From Hesseltinella vesiculosa (lineage: Eukaryota; Mucoromycota; Mucoromycetes; Mucorales; Cunninghamellaceae), in contig MCGT01000006.1 of the NCBI GenBank assembly GCA_002104935.1, positions 372,001 to 436,000 on the forward strand: a stretch of 64,000 nucleotides of DNA, in the 5' to 3' direction. Position 1 is the first letter of the stretch; every line of letters starts with the position of its first letter. Shown here one piece after another: positions 12,103-24,095 of the stretch. The position numbers and the translations under genes are program-made. Under the pieces are notes generated by a model. The model was not told where the DNA came from. It searched no databases and saw nothing but the letters and a program-made list of their open reading frames with translations.

Positions 12103-13793
12103 ATGCTGCCGTATGAACAAGACATGCTAGATCACATCCAGCGGCTGAGTGCTTCTGGCCAACGACCACCAGCTCAACGCCCTTTCTATGGCCGTCCCTC
12201 TTTCCCGCCTGGTCCTCGCCCTATGCCAGCCTATCGACCGCCGACTTATCGTCCTCGTCCTTATTATCCATCAGCATCTTTTCATACCAGACCCCATCGA
12301 CCAGGCGCCAACAAATCATTGGTGTTGAACCAATCATCGTCTTCGTATACCCCTCCAGCCCGTCCGTCTGTTGCATCCTTTTCCTACCGTGCGCCAGCCC
12401 TTCGTCCTTTTCCAGCCCAAGCCCATTTCTATCCGCCTCGACCTCATTCTCGGCCCCGTCCTCCATCCAATGTCTGGAACCCATCGGGTCACAGTCAACA
12501 CAAGAAACTGATCATTCGTCGCCAAGCTACGTCGGGTCCATTGATCGAGACCAAGCAAAACAGTGCCGGCCAAACCATTGTCACGATCGATGGTGTGCCT
12601 TATGTCTCCAAAGGCAAGAAGCTCATTCGTCAAGACAATGCCATGTCCACCGATCTCGCCAAAGCGCCTCCCCGTGTCCTCGTTCGGCGGTTGGTCCGAA
12701 GGTAAAAGAGAAGAGCAAGCCACGCAGCTTAACCATCGTCCGTGATCTGACTCCTTTTTTTATTAGACGTGACGGCAATAAGAACATGGTCCTTGGCAAA
12801 GTGCCGGAGACCGGCAAGCGAAAGAGGGTGATGAAGACCAAAGGCAATTCATTCAGCAAGAACATGGTGCTGCGGCGCCAACCTGAGGGCTATGAACGCC
12901 ACGGCAAGCATGCGTTGGTGTTGACTGGCTCGAAGAAACAGCAGGCCCATCGGTTCTGCCGCTCTTTCACGCGCCATGGGACCTGCGCCAATCCAAAATG
13001 CTCATTTGTGCATGAACTTGCTCATCGTGCCATCTGTCCGCGCTTTCTGTTTGCCCAATGCCCAAAAGAGGCTGTAGCCTGCCGCCTTGCTCATCTCCAC
13101 TCCCCGCACATCCAGCCCCATTGCATCCATTTCCAGAACAATGCCTGTAACAGGGACCCGTGCCCCTTTGCGCACGTGCGTGTCCGACAAGATGCGCCCC
13201 TGTGCCGCTCCTTTGCTCTCAATGGCTACTGTGCAAAGGGCCTAGCCTGCAAAGACCGACATGTGCTTGTCTGCCCTACCTTGGCTGTCCTGGGCAAATG
13301 TACGAAACCCAACTGCCGGTGGCCTCATGTCGATGCCAACAGCAATAGCAAGGACAACACCAAACCTGCCCCGAAACGACCCAAGACCACCCATTGGGTT
13401 CGCCCTGAACTCGTGCAGGAACGCAAAGAACAAAGGCGACGCATGCAGCTTGCCTCGACGACAACAAAACCTGGAGAAGGCGACGACACAGAAGAGTCGG
13501 GCTTTGTGCCTTTGTTTGGTGGCGACGACGACGATGATGATGCCTGGAACCAATACCTCATCAAGGATTCCAATGACCTGCCGACGATCACAAACCTCCG
13601 TTTTGATGATCATCAAGATAGTGACGAAGATCAAGGCAGTGACGAAGACCAAGACAGTGAAGAAGATCAAGGCAGTGAAGAAGAGGAGGACAATGGTGAG
13701 GAGGAATATGAGGATGTGTCGGATAGCGATGTGACGGATGCTGATGTGGAAGAGATATTTGAAGCGGTCTCTGACGATGAAGAGGACGCATGA
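12103..13793 (+). CDS. Five-finger CCCH zinc-finger protein, ZC3H3-like
   Basis: Two exons (12103-12701, 12767-13793; phase 2) give 541 residues. The frame is open upstream to 12058, but I start at the ATG at 12103, after an A run, because the upstream 15 codons read like a T-rich leader. The N-terminal ~200 residues are Pro/Arg/Tyr-rich and disordered. From about residue 290, five tandem CCCH fingers follow (CRSFTRHGTCANPKCSFVH, CPRFLFAQC..., CIHFQNNACNRDPCPFAH, CRSFALNGYC..., CPTLAVLGKC...), the arrangement of human ZC3H3, which works in mRNA 3'-end formation and export. The C-terminal ~100 residues are very acidic with short Asp-Glu-Asp-Gln-type repeats. The exact orthologue is an inference; the fingers are seen directly. 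Confidence 0.85.
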
Positions 13794-14573
13794 ATGAAAC
13801 CGGGGCGCTCCTTTATTTTTTACCCAGCCTGCTCTTTGATATTACTCTCTTCCGCTCCATGACTAGCATATACCCTTTCATTCTCTCCATCTCTCCAGCG
13901 TCCATACGCTGGTCAATTAAGTTAAACAAATAAAAAAAGGGCCCACTGTCATCTTTGCACGGAGCAAAGAGACCATACCAAAAATAGAACGGTTTTTAGT
14001 TTGTTCACCTTTGCCTTGGTAAAGAGCGTGGTTGACGAATTGTGTCGACCCATTGTTTGGACATAAACAAAAAGCGAGCAAACAAACAATTGGACAACAT
14101 GCTTATAACCATGCCTTTTTTTTTTTTTTTTTTTTTTGGGTTTGTTGGCTCATTTTATTTTCTGCCAAAGAGCATTGCCTCCTTGAACCTTTTTTTTTTT
14201 TTTTCTACCTTTTTTCTGAAGCATTGAGTCTTTTTGCTTACATCGGCGATCCTTTTTGCTAAGGAGTGGTATCATAAATTGGAGCTAGTGAAGGGAGAGA
14301 AAAGCGTTTTCCATGTAGTAAACCACGCCAATCATGGCGAAGGACAAATGTTCGGAGTCAGTGAGCAAAAAGTGCTAACCTAATTTTTTTCTTTCTTACT
14401 TGCTCCTCTCATTCTCTAAATAGGCATCATCATCCCTTTCCTTTCACTTTTTTCTTCCTTTCATTAGTTTATTTATTGCATTCATCCCCTTCCTTTGACG
14501 CTCTGATCGTCATTATTTAATAGCAGTACCTTTTTTTTTTGTCGTACCTTGTTTCATTGCAAAATTTAACATC
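13794..14573. other. Intergenic, homopolymer-rich
   Basis: The 3' UTR of the CCCH gene and the promoter of the glycosyltransferase gene. T runs of about 20 (14117-14137) and 14 (14190-14203) dominate. Reading frames here are only T-run artefacts. Confidence 0.5.
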
Positions 14574-16127
14574 ATGTTTAAACTGGGTCTCTCCAAGAAG
14601 ATGCTCGTTGGCCTTGGCACTCTTTCAGTGTGCTTCTCACTCCTGTTCTTATTCGCCATGACATCTGACTTTTCACTCAACGAAGACAGTTACGGACCCA
14701 TTGAATTGGCAGCCGATCCTAACCAAAAGACCCTTGAAAAGCTTCCCACCTGCATGCGAAACACAGCCACCCTGGACCGCTACCAACCTTCGAGAGAACA
14801 ATGGGAACAATGTCTTGATCCTGGCACTAAACCCTCTGTCTATCTTTCCATTGTCATTGTCACTCGCATGGACGACTATGCTGGGTAAGTGCCCCCCCCC
14901 TTTTTTTTTTCGATCTGGCTACTGCCATTTTTTGACTCGACGACTCACCTTTTTTTTTTTTTTTTTTTTTTTTCCTAGCGGCCAATACCACCGATTCCAG
15001 AACTTCATCGACAGTGCCTTTTTGCTGGCAGAGCACACCAAGGAACACATCGAATTGCTAATTGTGGAGTGGAATCCTCCCAAGGATAAGCGTCGTATTG
15101 TGGATGTCTTTGTAAGTGAGCCAACAAGCTGTTGGAAAAGAATGCTCAAGTCTTTTCGTTTTTAGAGATTCCGCCATTCCAATTACTTGTCCTACCGTAT
15201 CATCACTGTGCCCAAGAAGATCCATGACTTCTTGCCTAACCGTGGCAATTCTCCCTTGCACGAATTCGAAGGAAAGAATGTGGGTATCCGGTTTGCTCGT
15301 GGTGAATTCATTGTCTGTACCAACCAAGGTAACGAAAAAAAGGTCGCTTAAACGGGGATCGAATCTGACATTTTTTTTTTCCACAGACGATATCTGGTCA
15401 CACAACTTCCATAATGCCATCAAATCCCGTGTCTTCAAGAAGAATGTCATTTATCTGCAATATCAGGCCCCTCATAACATGTAAGCCCGAGGTCTAGGAG
15501 ACAGGGACGAGGAAACAAAGAACAGGCCTCTCATTTTTTTTCATGCAGTCATGAAAACTTCCCTCCTTCCATTGTTGATTTGCCTGCCTTCCCTGATGAT
15601 GACACATTGTACAACGCCTGTCGCTTGGAAGACCAAAACTGGGGTCATTACCAATTGCCTGAGCCTATCAAGGTCACCACCGATCGCGAAAACAACTTTA
15701 TTTTGAACGTGGCCGACCAGGCTGGCGATTTCACCTTGGCCCATCGTGATACATGGAAAGTGCCTCGAGGTTATCGTGAAAAGGGTGGTGTCGCATGGTA
15801 AGACAGGACTAAAAAAAAAAAAATAGCCACAGCCGCTGACTTTACCCATTCAACAGGATGGACATTGAATTCATTTGCACAGCTACCTGGACCTTTGATA
15901 TTCCTGTGGTGTACAGCGACAAATCCTTCTGTTGCCATCAGCAACATAACAACGTGTGGGAAGCCAACACCGAGCAACACAACGACAATACTGATGTCAA
16001 CATGGGCGATATCGAACGCAAGGAAAAGTCTTATATGAACGAAGATGGTCAATGGGCCCTGCAGCAAGTGGACATCTGGGACATGGGCCTGGAATGCTTG
16101 TCCTTCTACGGTGGTTTGTGCTGGTAG
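14574..16127 (+). CDS. Type II membrane glycosyltransferase-like protein
   Basis: Six exons (14574-14884, 14979-15111, 15166-15328, 15387-15480, 15549-15797, 15857-16127) keep phase throughout and give 406 residues. A short basic N-terminus is followed by one hydrophobic segment (residues ~10-30: VGLGTLSVCFSLLFLFAM), giving Golgi-type type II topology. The lumenal part starts a GT-A-like fold at LSIVIVTRMDDY (near residue 95). It has an LLIVEWNPP strand and the segment NVGIRFARGEFIVCTNQDD (Asp pair at 203-204), resembling the nucleotide-sugar and metal site of family-2-like transferases. The donor sugar and acceptor cannot be told from sequence; glycan or wall assembly is the likely role (inference). 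One intron (14885-14978) has a T tract of over 20 before its acceptor. Confidence 0.75.
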
Positions 16128-16428
16128 ATCTTTCTCTCTCTTTTTTTTTTATTTATTTTGTACTAGTAGAGACCATTCCTCTCATTTTTTTTTATTGATG
16201 CATGCCTTTATGGTCTCCTGCCTTTCCCTTTTTACTCTTTGCCCACCCCTCTCGTTTTTTCCCTGTAGATATTTACCATTATACCGATTGTGTCCCTCTT
16301 CTACAACCCGTCGTAATCCAAAGAGGAAGAAAAAGGTTGTGCAGGTTTTTTTTTTCTTTGAATAAAAAAAAGTGTGCTAGTGGATTGATATTCTCTCATC
16401 TTGATTTGGTTAGAGCCAAAACATGAGT
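16128..16428. other. Convergent 3' UTRs
   Basis: The T-rich tail of the glycosyltransferase gene with an AATAAA at about 16361, then the end of the eIF4E-family gene on the other strand. No gene is seen. Confidence 0.5.
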
Positions 16429-17791
16429 TTATTCCCGGGAAAATGAATGTTGGTTGACTTGAATGGATGGCTTGCTGGCTATTTTTCTAATGGGCTTTTT
16501 TGCAGCTAATCGCTCAATATCAGCCACGACTTGTTCTATGTTTTCCTCGGTGATCTTTTGCTTGATCTGGAAAGGTTGCTTGAGAAGTGGTGGCTGGGTG
16601 GGTGCTGGGTATTGGTTGGAAGGATGGCGTCGGTTGTTGGGTCTGGACTTATTGGGATAGAAGGGTGGGTTGTTTTGGAAGGCAGCATGGTTTTTGTGAA
16701 CTAGGGCAAAAATAACGGTGAGCATGCGATGCAGTCACATCCTGGCTGGCCCACTTACTCTTAAAATAAAAGGCCTGGATGTCCACCGGTTGCAGAAGTT
16801 GTGTGAGCATGGCTTTGATCTTGCCGTCGGGTTCGTTCTTGTCTTGGGTAGAGCCGATCCACAGCTGATAATTGTCGCAGTGTTGTCGAGACGACACCGT
16901 CAGGCCACAGAGTTCGTCCTGCATCCATGTTTCTACGTTCTCGCCAATAAGCAGTACCAGCAAATCCCGCCACACCATGGGCGACTGCTGCTTATTCACC
17001 TTGAAGTTGTACGACCCGCCATGCGCATTTTTCACGTCTTCCCTAGGTGAGAAAAAAAAAAATGGAAAGAGGGTGAGTCTGGAATCCTAGCTCCGCTTGT
17101 TTTTCTTTACCAGATCGGTTTGATGCCTTTGCGCATAAAGTGCAAGTTGAACCGATATCCCAGCTCCTCGGGTCCGTCGATGTTATTGTAAACCGCCCAG
17201 AATGTCTACGGGGAAGCCAAACAAAAATTAAAAAAGGTTCAAACAATGCCATTTTCATTTGTCGTTTTTTTTTTTTTTTTTTTTACCTGCACAGTATCGA
17301 CAGTGGCAATTTGCTGTAAATTGGCTTCATATTCAGATGCAGGAAGGTTGGGAACATATCTACACGTAGATCCACCGCAAGAAAAAAAGATGGGTGAGGA
17401 CACTGTCGAGGCTGAAAAGGTGCAGTGTGTGGCTTTTATCAACCAGGGTTTACCTATCATACCAAAACGTCCAAGCGTCATGGAGTGGCAGCGAGTCATG
17501 GTGGACGAGTTTTTCTTTGACGACCGGGTCGAGGACAATGAGCTTTTCTTTATAAATGAAGCCATCCTTGGTGGCACGGGCGGACCTGGTTTGCTGCGGA
17601 GAGGTGTTGGGCGTGGCCTGGAGTGATGGTTTGGATGGCGCTGGCCAGAACGATTGAAAAGCAGAAGCAGCCGGGGAAAGTTGGTGAATACCATTGGTAG
17701 GTTTGGACGAATGGCCATTGGCATGGCCTGGAGCTGGCGGAAAAGTGTAGGGTATGGGTCCAGTCTCAAGGTCCATGCTCCTGTCTTCCAT
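16429..17791 (-). CDS. eIF4E family cap-binding protein, eIF4E2/4EHP-like
   Basis: Five exons in transcript order (17791-17454, 17359-17287, 17205-17111, 17042-16759, 16700-16429) give 353 residues. I start at the ATG (17791) rather than the upstream TTG. The protein binds the m7G cap in the cytoplasm; 4EHP-type members usually repress translation because they bind eIF4G poorly. The core begins at residue ~100 with LHDAWTFWYDR, then TFWAVYNNID and GIKPIWEDVKN, which supply the aromatic residues that stack on the cap. It ends with the GSYNFK...DLLVLLIGE helix region. A ~95-residue Ser/Pro/Ala-rich N-terminus and a ~90-residue basic/Pro tail make it much longer than eIF4E (~215). Assignment to class 2 rather than class 1 rests on the WTFWYDR-type motif and is moderate. 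Confidence 0.85.
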
Positions 17792-18065
17792 GATGGACAA
17801 TGTCAACTGAAAGGAAAGAGAGAGAAAGTAAAAAAAAGAGGAGCAAAAAGGAAATAAAAAGGTGGGCGAGGTGCTTCCCCCCTCTTCCCCCCCTTTTCCT
17901 TTTGCTCAAATGATTTCGGTGAGGTTACACAAGACTCAATATACGGTCAGGGTCAAAAAAACGTCATGGCGAAAAAAAAATGAATCACTGTTCGTGTATT
18001 TCTAACCCAAGTCATACAGAGGTCTACCATTTCAAGAAAAAAAAAGGATATAAAATTGTAAAGGT

Positions 18066-19663
18066 TTAGGAGGAGGTCGAGGCAGGAGGGAATATCGAGC
18101 TTTCAATGGCTTGTTTGAATTGTTCCTTGTTGGAAGTGTCAACGCTAGAAGGAAGGAGGTGAGACGGGTCCCAAGTGTTAGACTCTGTGTGGGCTTACCC
18201 TTCTAATCCTTTCAGCTTGAAATCATCATAGGATTCATTAAAATAGCGGTATTGCCATTTGGTGCCCTTGGCTTCTCGTTCCTTGACCAATTGCCGTTGA
18301 GCATCTTCGACGGAGGTCTTGGCGTCCGTGGCAATATCCATATCGCGTAGCTTGATGCCTTCTGACAACTTGGACCACAGCCTGAAACAAAGGAAGAACA
18401 TAAGCTCCTGGTCTTGCCGACGTTCCTTCCACTTACTTTCTCGATTCGTAGTATTCCTGTTCGTCTTCAGGCTTGACAATCTTGGGGACAACGGTGGCAC
18501 CGTTGGCGTCAAAAAACACTTTTTTTTCGCCAGTCTTGTAAGGAAAGAAGGTTGAGTAAATAGAAGTGGCGGTGGTGGAACAAAAAAAAAAAAAAAGGGA
18601 CGGTCCTACCTTGCAATCCTTGAGCCACAATTCACCTGACCATTGGCCAGAGATTTCATACAAGACTTCGCGGGTAGTTTCTTTTCTAATTTTGCCTGAG
18701 ACCGAGTTCCATTGACCGGAGAAGAAGCCCTTGGTCTTGAAATCCAGCTCGCATGACAAGTCACTGGTTTTGCAGGCCACCCTTGACTTGTCGCCCAATT
18801 CCATGGTCATGGTGCCAAATCTAAAAAAAGAAAAAAAAAAAAGAGTTGGGATGTGACCTATCTTGTCGGATGGGGCTTACAGGACGCCACGGGCATAGAC
18901 ATTTGGCATTTCGATGTCATAACGTTCGTTGTATCGATCGGTCAGAATGATGTGAGACGCACCTTCCATGATGGTGCCGACCGAGTTGCCATAGAAACGA
19001 GATTTGGGCTGGATGTCGCCTTCGATCAGAACGTGGTGGTCGGGGCAGGCATAGACATAGGCGCTTCGTGGAGGGTGATGGCTGACTTGTTCGGCAAGGT
19101 AGAAGGCTTCGGAATCATCGTCGTATTTGTACCGGCATCGAAACACTTCGCCCAAGACGGGGTTGTAGGGCTTTTTGACACCCTAGGAGCGACAGTTTAG
19201 CCATGCTGATTTCTATTCATCCTATCGTTGCTTACTTTGGGCTTAATATGCCATCCTGACAAGTAATATTGCACCACGCCAATGAATCGTTCCAATGGGT
19301 CGTCTTTTTGCTTGGCCCTGGAAAAAAAAAGCAAGTATGGGTTCAAATGAATGAAAAAAATAAAAGTGGGAGGCTTACAGGAACAATAGGTCAGGATGCG
19401 ACATGAAATCGGTAATACGCTCCAACATACTACGAGGTTCCAACACAAAGGTTGGCAAGGCCACTCGTTGCTAGAATGAACAAGGAGATCATCAGTCACA
19501 AGCAAGTTTATTTGACCGGGGCAGCCGCCTTTTTTTATCATCACTTTTTCCTTTCACCACTTACCAGGTCCATGCCTTTTGTCAATTGCGCAGCAATGGC
19601 CAGAAGGATGTTCTTGGAACCTTCTTCAAGAACTTCAGTGTTATCCTGATTTTCGCAAGACAT
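18066..19663 (-). CDS. Oxysterol-binding protein family, short Kes1/Osh4 type
   Basis: Eight exons in transcript order (19663-19565, 19470-19379, 19317-19236, 19182-18881, 18820-18610, 18534-18437, 18381-18199, 18144-18066) keep phase and give 381 residues. OSBP-related proteins exchange sterol and PI4P between membranes. The family fingerprint EQVSHHPP is present near residue 122, after the [11 protein letters not shown]4P-binding motif. A short N-terminal lid precedes it, and a C-terminal helical tail ([26 protein letters not shown]) follows. There is no PH, ankyrin or FFAT segment, so this is the ligand-binding-domain-only form like yeast Osh4. It is slightly shorter than Osh4 (434). Confidence 0.93.
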
Positions 19664-20062
19664 TGTCAGAGAATGGAAGTAGAGGATGAAGAGAGAGAGA
19701 CGTGACTCTGCCCCAAAAAAAAGGAAAATGGCTCTAGTGACAATTTTCCATCTCCGCTCACTCAGCCTAACAGTACGGCACTGTGGCAATGTTACTTCGG
19801 ATTTGGTTGTTGGTGGTTGTTCAGTCAGGTACCCATTTCAGGAGCATTCTCCGAGGAAATAAAAATAGCCACGTCGAGCATTCACCTGCCAACCTTTCGC
19901 ATTAGGTGTGTATGGTACGCGGTCAGCGGTAGCAGTGTCAGAGAGAGCCTTCTGGCTATATATATATTTTTTTTTTGGGGGGGGGGGAATTTTTTTTATT
20001 GGCATCTTTAGAGACAGCAAAATAAAAAAAGAGAGATGGAGATTTGGTAGACAAAGATTGGT
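19664..20062. other. Intergenic between OSBP and SCP2-like genes
   Basis: Promoter of the OSBP gene (minus) and 3' flank of the SCP2-like gene. A TATATATA block runs into T10 and then G11 (about 19959-19987). No gene is visible. Confidence 0.45.
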
Positions 20063-20790
20063 TCAGAGTTTGGCTTTTTCCAAGACAAGTGTGTGTTCGT
20101 TTTTCTTGACGAATTCCAAGGCTCGCTAATTTTGGCAAAGCATGGCGTGAAAAAAAGAAAAAAAAACTTTTTAGGTTCGTGTGCCATGAAAGATCTTACT
20201 TTTTACCTGTCTACCACCGGATTTTTCAAACAAGTTTTCAAGGCTTTGAGCAAGAACAAGGTCGCCTCGGATCTAACGCCGCGGATAAATTGAAAAAATA
20301 GGAGGAATGAATAAGGTGGTGTCATCCTTGTATTATTTCTTACCTTGATTCGACGATTCACGTAACCTTTGATGCCTGTCAATCTGCGAAAAAAAAAGGA
20401 TGAATGGGCGCGCAGTGGCAGCGGCGTTTTTTTTTTTTTTTTTTTTTTTTACCCTCCAGTTATAAAATTCAACAGGTCAGAGTCTTCGATGCGAATGTTG
20501 ACAGTGCTTGCCTTTCTTTTCTTGATGCCTTGGACTTTTTTAGGATTTTTAGTGATGATGGGTTGCACTGAGTTGCCTTGTAATAAAATAAACCTATATT
20601 ACCCGAGAAAACGTGAGAATGGGCTACTGCCAGCCTTTTATTCCTTTTACCAAGTAGCCGCGGGTTTTCGTCGTTTGGTCACGTTGACAATAAAGAACCC
20701 ATTGATATTAGGCCATAGGCCAGCATCGGCTGAAAGCTGGCGTTCTACTTCTGGTAAAACAATATCACAAATCAACGGTGCTGGCGGCAT
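20063..20790 (-). CDS. SCP2 sterol-binding-domain protein with peroxisomal PTS1
   Basis: Five small exons in transcript order (20790-20651, 20593-20453, 20383-20344, 20272-20207, 20125-20063) give 149 residues with phase kept at every junction. The first junction rebuilds a Trp codon (TG|G). The protein matches one SCP2 domain: INGFFIVNVTKRRKPAATW, then VNIRIEDSDLLNFITGG and RRIKIRGDLVLAQSLENLF, the last being the typical core helix after a Lys-Ile-x-Gly strand. It ends in AKL, a canonical type 1 peroxisomal targeting signal. Stand-alone SCP2 proteins of fungal peroxisomes bind acyl-CoA and sterols and support beta-oxidation. No thiolase or dehydrogenase domain is attached. Confidence 0.85.
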
Positions 20791-21108
20791 ATTTTAGAGC
20801 TGAACGGAAAAAGAAAAGAAAAGGCTGGTCTTTTTTTTTTTTTTTTTGTTTGCATAAAAGAAAAAAAAATTAGGGAGAGTCACACCGCTTAAAAAAGTTC
20901 CCACCGTTCCCCCTCTTTTCCCGCTTTCATTCGCTTCTTGTCGCACCATGTGAAATGCGCACACCCAATTCGCTCCCATGCACCCAAAATGAGAGCGCCG
21001 CCCATTTCGTCGTGCACTTTCAACAGGTTTTGGGTCGGTCCCTTCTAGTGCGTTCCTTCTTTTTTTTTTTTTGGCGACGGACAAGTGCAGTGGGTATGGG
21101 TTGGTGTA
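20791..21108. other. Intergenic
   Basis: Promoter side of the SCP2-like gene and 3' flank of MID1. T15 at 20831-20846 and another T run near 21060. Nothing else is seen. Confidence 0.45.
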
Positions 21109-22646
21109 TTAAAGGAAATGACAAAGTAGCCAGGCAGAGACAAAAGCCAGGTAGGACAAAGGTGAAACAATCCATCGAGGCGAGGCTCGACTGATGACCA
21201 AGAGGGATGGGTCCAAATCGAGGCGGTTGCAAGTAGGCGAATGGCCCGGGAGCCAATAACCATATTGCAAGGCAGCCAGGTCATCGGTAGGGCAGTTGAA
21301 TTGCAAAAAGGGTGGACAGCTTTGCACGACTTGGTAGCACAGATCGATGCAGGGCAAGAATTCGGTGTAGCCATTGGGTGCATAGGTGGTTTGGATCCAG
21401 GAGGAGCGTGCTGTGCCAGCTGGGTAGGGGTACGTGGCCACCTCTGAGCTGTCGGCGGGAGGGTCGGTGCATCGAGGAATGGCAACAGAGCAGAGCCAGC
21501 GCTTGTAATCTCGTTCGCAATCGCTGCAGTTCCGCACCAGGGAGTACTGGGTGGAGTGGCAGTTGAACTGAGAGATGGCCGAGGCAAATGGTTCGTACAG
21601 CGTATTGGCATTGGTGTCATAGGACAGCGTGACGTTCCAAATATCCAGGCTCGCGTTGGCCAGCACACTGTAGGCTACGTTGTTGCAAAACGGAAGCTGA
21701 TAGATCAATCGGCACCGAGGATCTAAAAAAAAAAAAGGGAGGGGGTTGGCCAACGAGTCATTTTACATTTGGGCATTACCAGACTTGGTTTGAATTTGAA
21801 AGGGGAGTTGCAAGGCACGAACATTGTTGGGCTGAGACTGAGCAAAGTAGACGGCGTAGGACTGTCCCAGCGAAAGGTTGCCGACCATGATTTGCTGCTG
21901 TGCATAGGAGGGTTGAAGTGAGGAGCGGTTGGCCAAGGTCACGTTGGCAGTCGAGGCGACGTTGTGCAGGACAGCAGCGCAGTAGGAGGCATTCAGCTCA
22001 GCGGGCACAGACGTTGTCAACAAGGGCGTGAGACTAAAGTTCGTGCTTGTCAAATACGGGGTGGATAAGAACAAAGCATGGGTGGTATCCGTATCGTCCA
22101 GAGTGGCCAGCTGATTTGGTGGATACAGCGGGTGCATCAAGGCTAAAGAGTCCAAAAAAAAAAAAAAAAAAAGGTCAGCGTGGTTATTCTACACCATCAC
22201 AACTCACCCGAGGTGGAGAAGCCAAGTTCGTAAGACCATTGGCCCTGCAGTGATCCTGAAGCAGGCGCAGCGACAGTGATCCAGACACGGGTGATGTCGG
22301 TGGTGTTCCATGCGAGATAGCCCGGCTGCTGAACATAAGAGATTGGATCGTGGTTCGATGCCGATGGCAACGGATTGGTGGAGCTAACAAACAATTGGAG
22401 AGCAGGTACAGGCTCCTTTGTTGATGACTGAGGCTGAGTACATGTGGTGATGGTTAAAAAGACAGCGCTGGATCGTTTGGCAAGGAGAGAGGCAGCTTGA
22501 TTGGATTGAAAGTAGAATGTCTGGTGCAGGTTCAGTGACAAGTTGTACGAGCCAATTTGATTGTTGTGCAGTGGAATGGTGTTGTTTTGAGCATGTATCA
22601 GGGGGGTGAGAGTAAAGAGGATGGACAGAAGAGGAAACAAGAACAT
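21109..22646 (-). CDS. MID1: Mid1-type stretch-activated calcium channel component
   Basis: Three exons in transcript order (22646-22208, 22142-21780, 21722-21109; both introns phase 1) give 471 residues. Mid1 partners the Cch1 channel for high-affinity calcium entry during mating, stress and polarised growth. It starts with a signal peptide (FLFPLLSILFTLTPLIHA, cleavage after about residue 19). Many N-x-S/T sequons follow, as expected for a heavily glycosylated ectodomain. The C-terminal Cys-rich region (from CRLIYQLPFCNNVAYSV, about residue 270) has the conserved Cys spacing of Mid1. It ends in a hydrophobic tail (LSYLAFVSAWLLCHFL) that could be a GPI signal or membrane anchor. Length is below yeast Mid1 (548). 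Confidence 0.88.
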
Positions 22647-22885
22647 AGCTATTACACTTAATGGCGTGGATGGGTATCAACGTATGTCTTGGATGGCCAG
22701 CAAAAAAAAAAAAAGCTATGAATAAAAAAAATCCGCTCAGGCTTTTTGAGGCAAAATTCAAATCCTTTCAGTAAGATTCCCAATTGGACAAAGTAGACGT
22801 TTGAAAAAAATTGTGATTTTTGGAGGTATGCAATGATGGGATGATTTTTTATATATTAAAAAAAAACAGGGGGATATTTTTGTGG

Positions 22886-24095
22886 TTAAGCGTGGATGGC
22901 CTGTCGGAAAGATTCCAGGACGGCTTTTGCTTTTCCAGAGGCAATGGATTCCCTTGCTAGTTGAACCCCCTGCTTGAAATCGCTGGCCAGACCACTGACG
23001 ACCAGCAGTGCTGATGAGTTTAGTAATACAAAGTCCAAAATGGGATTGTCCAGAGGCAGCTTGTTGTTCAGCAGCTGATCCAAGATTTCTGCGTTTTCAT
23101 GACAATCACCTCCTTTGACTTGGTCCAGCGAGTGGGTTTTTAGCCCAAAGTCTCGTGTAGGATGCAGTACACCTGTCGTGACTTGGCCATCCTCATGCAC
23201 ACGCCAGTACTATTGAAAGAAGAAGGAACGGTCAGGGTTTTTGGCTGGGATCCAACCACCTGCTTACGTTTGTTTCTCCGGCAGGGCTGATTTCATCTAA
23301 CTTCTCTTGACCACAAACAACCAAGGCGCTCTGGACACCTGTGAGTTTCAAGGCATTGGCCATCAAGGCGCCGATTTGTGGAGAGTGGACACCGACAACG
23401 ACCCGCTTGGGCTTGGCTGGGTTGCTCATGGGGCCCAGGAGGTTGAAGACGGTGGGGATGCCGATTTCTTTTCTCAGACTGGCCACGTTCTTCATGGCAG
23501 GGTGGTATGTTTGTGAGAATAAAAAGCAAAAGTTGGTTTTGTGAATGATGGACGCGACTTGTTCCGGCTTGACTAAACTGATGGCACAGCCATTGGCCTC
23601 CATCAGATCTGCCGAGCCAGATTTGGACGACGCTGCTCGGTTGCCATGCTGCAAAACCACCTGTGAGTCTTCAGGTTTTACCTTTTTTTTGTTCCCACTC
23701 ATGCTTACCTTGGCCACTTTGGCACCGGCACCAGCAGCAACCAAAGCAGAAGTGGTCGACACATTGTAAGTGTTGTGGCCATCGCCACCCGTGCCGACAA
23801 TATCGACAATGTCGTCTTGGATATGTCGGTGGTTATCATAGGGAATCAAACGAGCATGGCTTTGAAGAGCTCGAGCACAGGCTGCAACAATGGCCGGGTC
23901 GGCGTCCTTTTCTTGCAAGCGAAGACCTACCAGGAAAGCAGCAACTTGGCTATGGGGGACATCACCTCGCATAATTTCATTGATAGCCAGCGATGCATCG
24001 TCTGTGCTGAAATCATCCGGTGAATGTAACAGTGTTTTGAGAATGGTTTTAAGAGTTTTATCGTTATTGATTGGATCGTTGGAAGAAGGTGACAT
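22886..24095 (-). CDS. TRP4: Anthranilate phosphoribosyltransferase (tryptophan synthesis)
   Basis: Three exons in transcript order (24095-23709, 23648-23268, 23209-22886; both introns phase 0) give 363 residues. The enzyme transfers phosphoribose from PRPP to anthranilate, the second step of tryptophan synthesis. The glycine-rich PRPP loop GTGGDG is at residues 101-106, followed by NVSTTSALVAAGAGAKVAK. The exon junction restores the conserved KHGNRAASSKSGSAD block (Arg for anthranilate, Ser for PRPP). The first intron (23649-23708) is 60 nt with no stop in frame, so unspliced RNA would still be translatable with 20 extra residues between VAK and HGN. I start at the ATG 24095; the frame stays open upstream only through a hydrophobic T-run artefact. 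Confidence 0.94.

Noticed and set aside
18041..18060. ATATCC-like sequence on the minus strand after the OSBP stop
   Set aside because: It lies in the 3' UTR with no branch site or acceptor, so it is not a second U12 intron.
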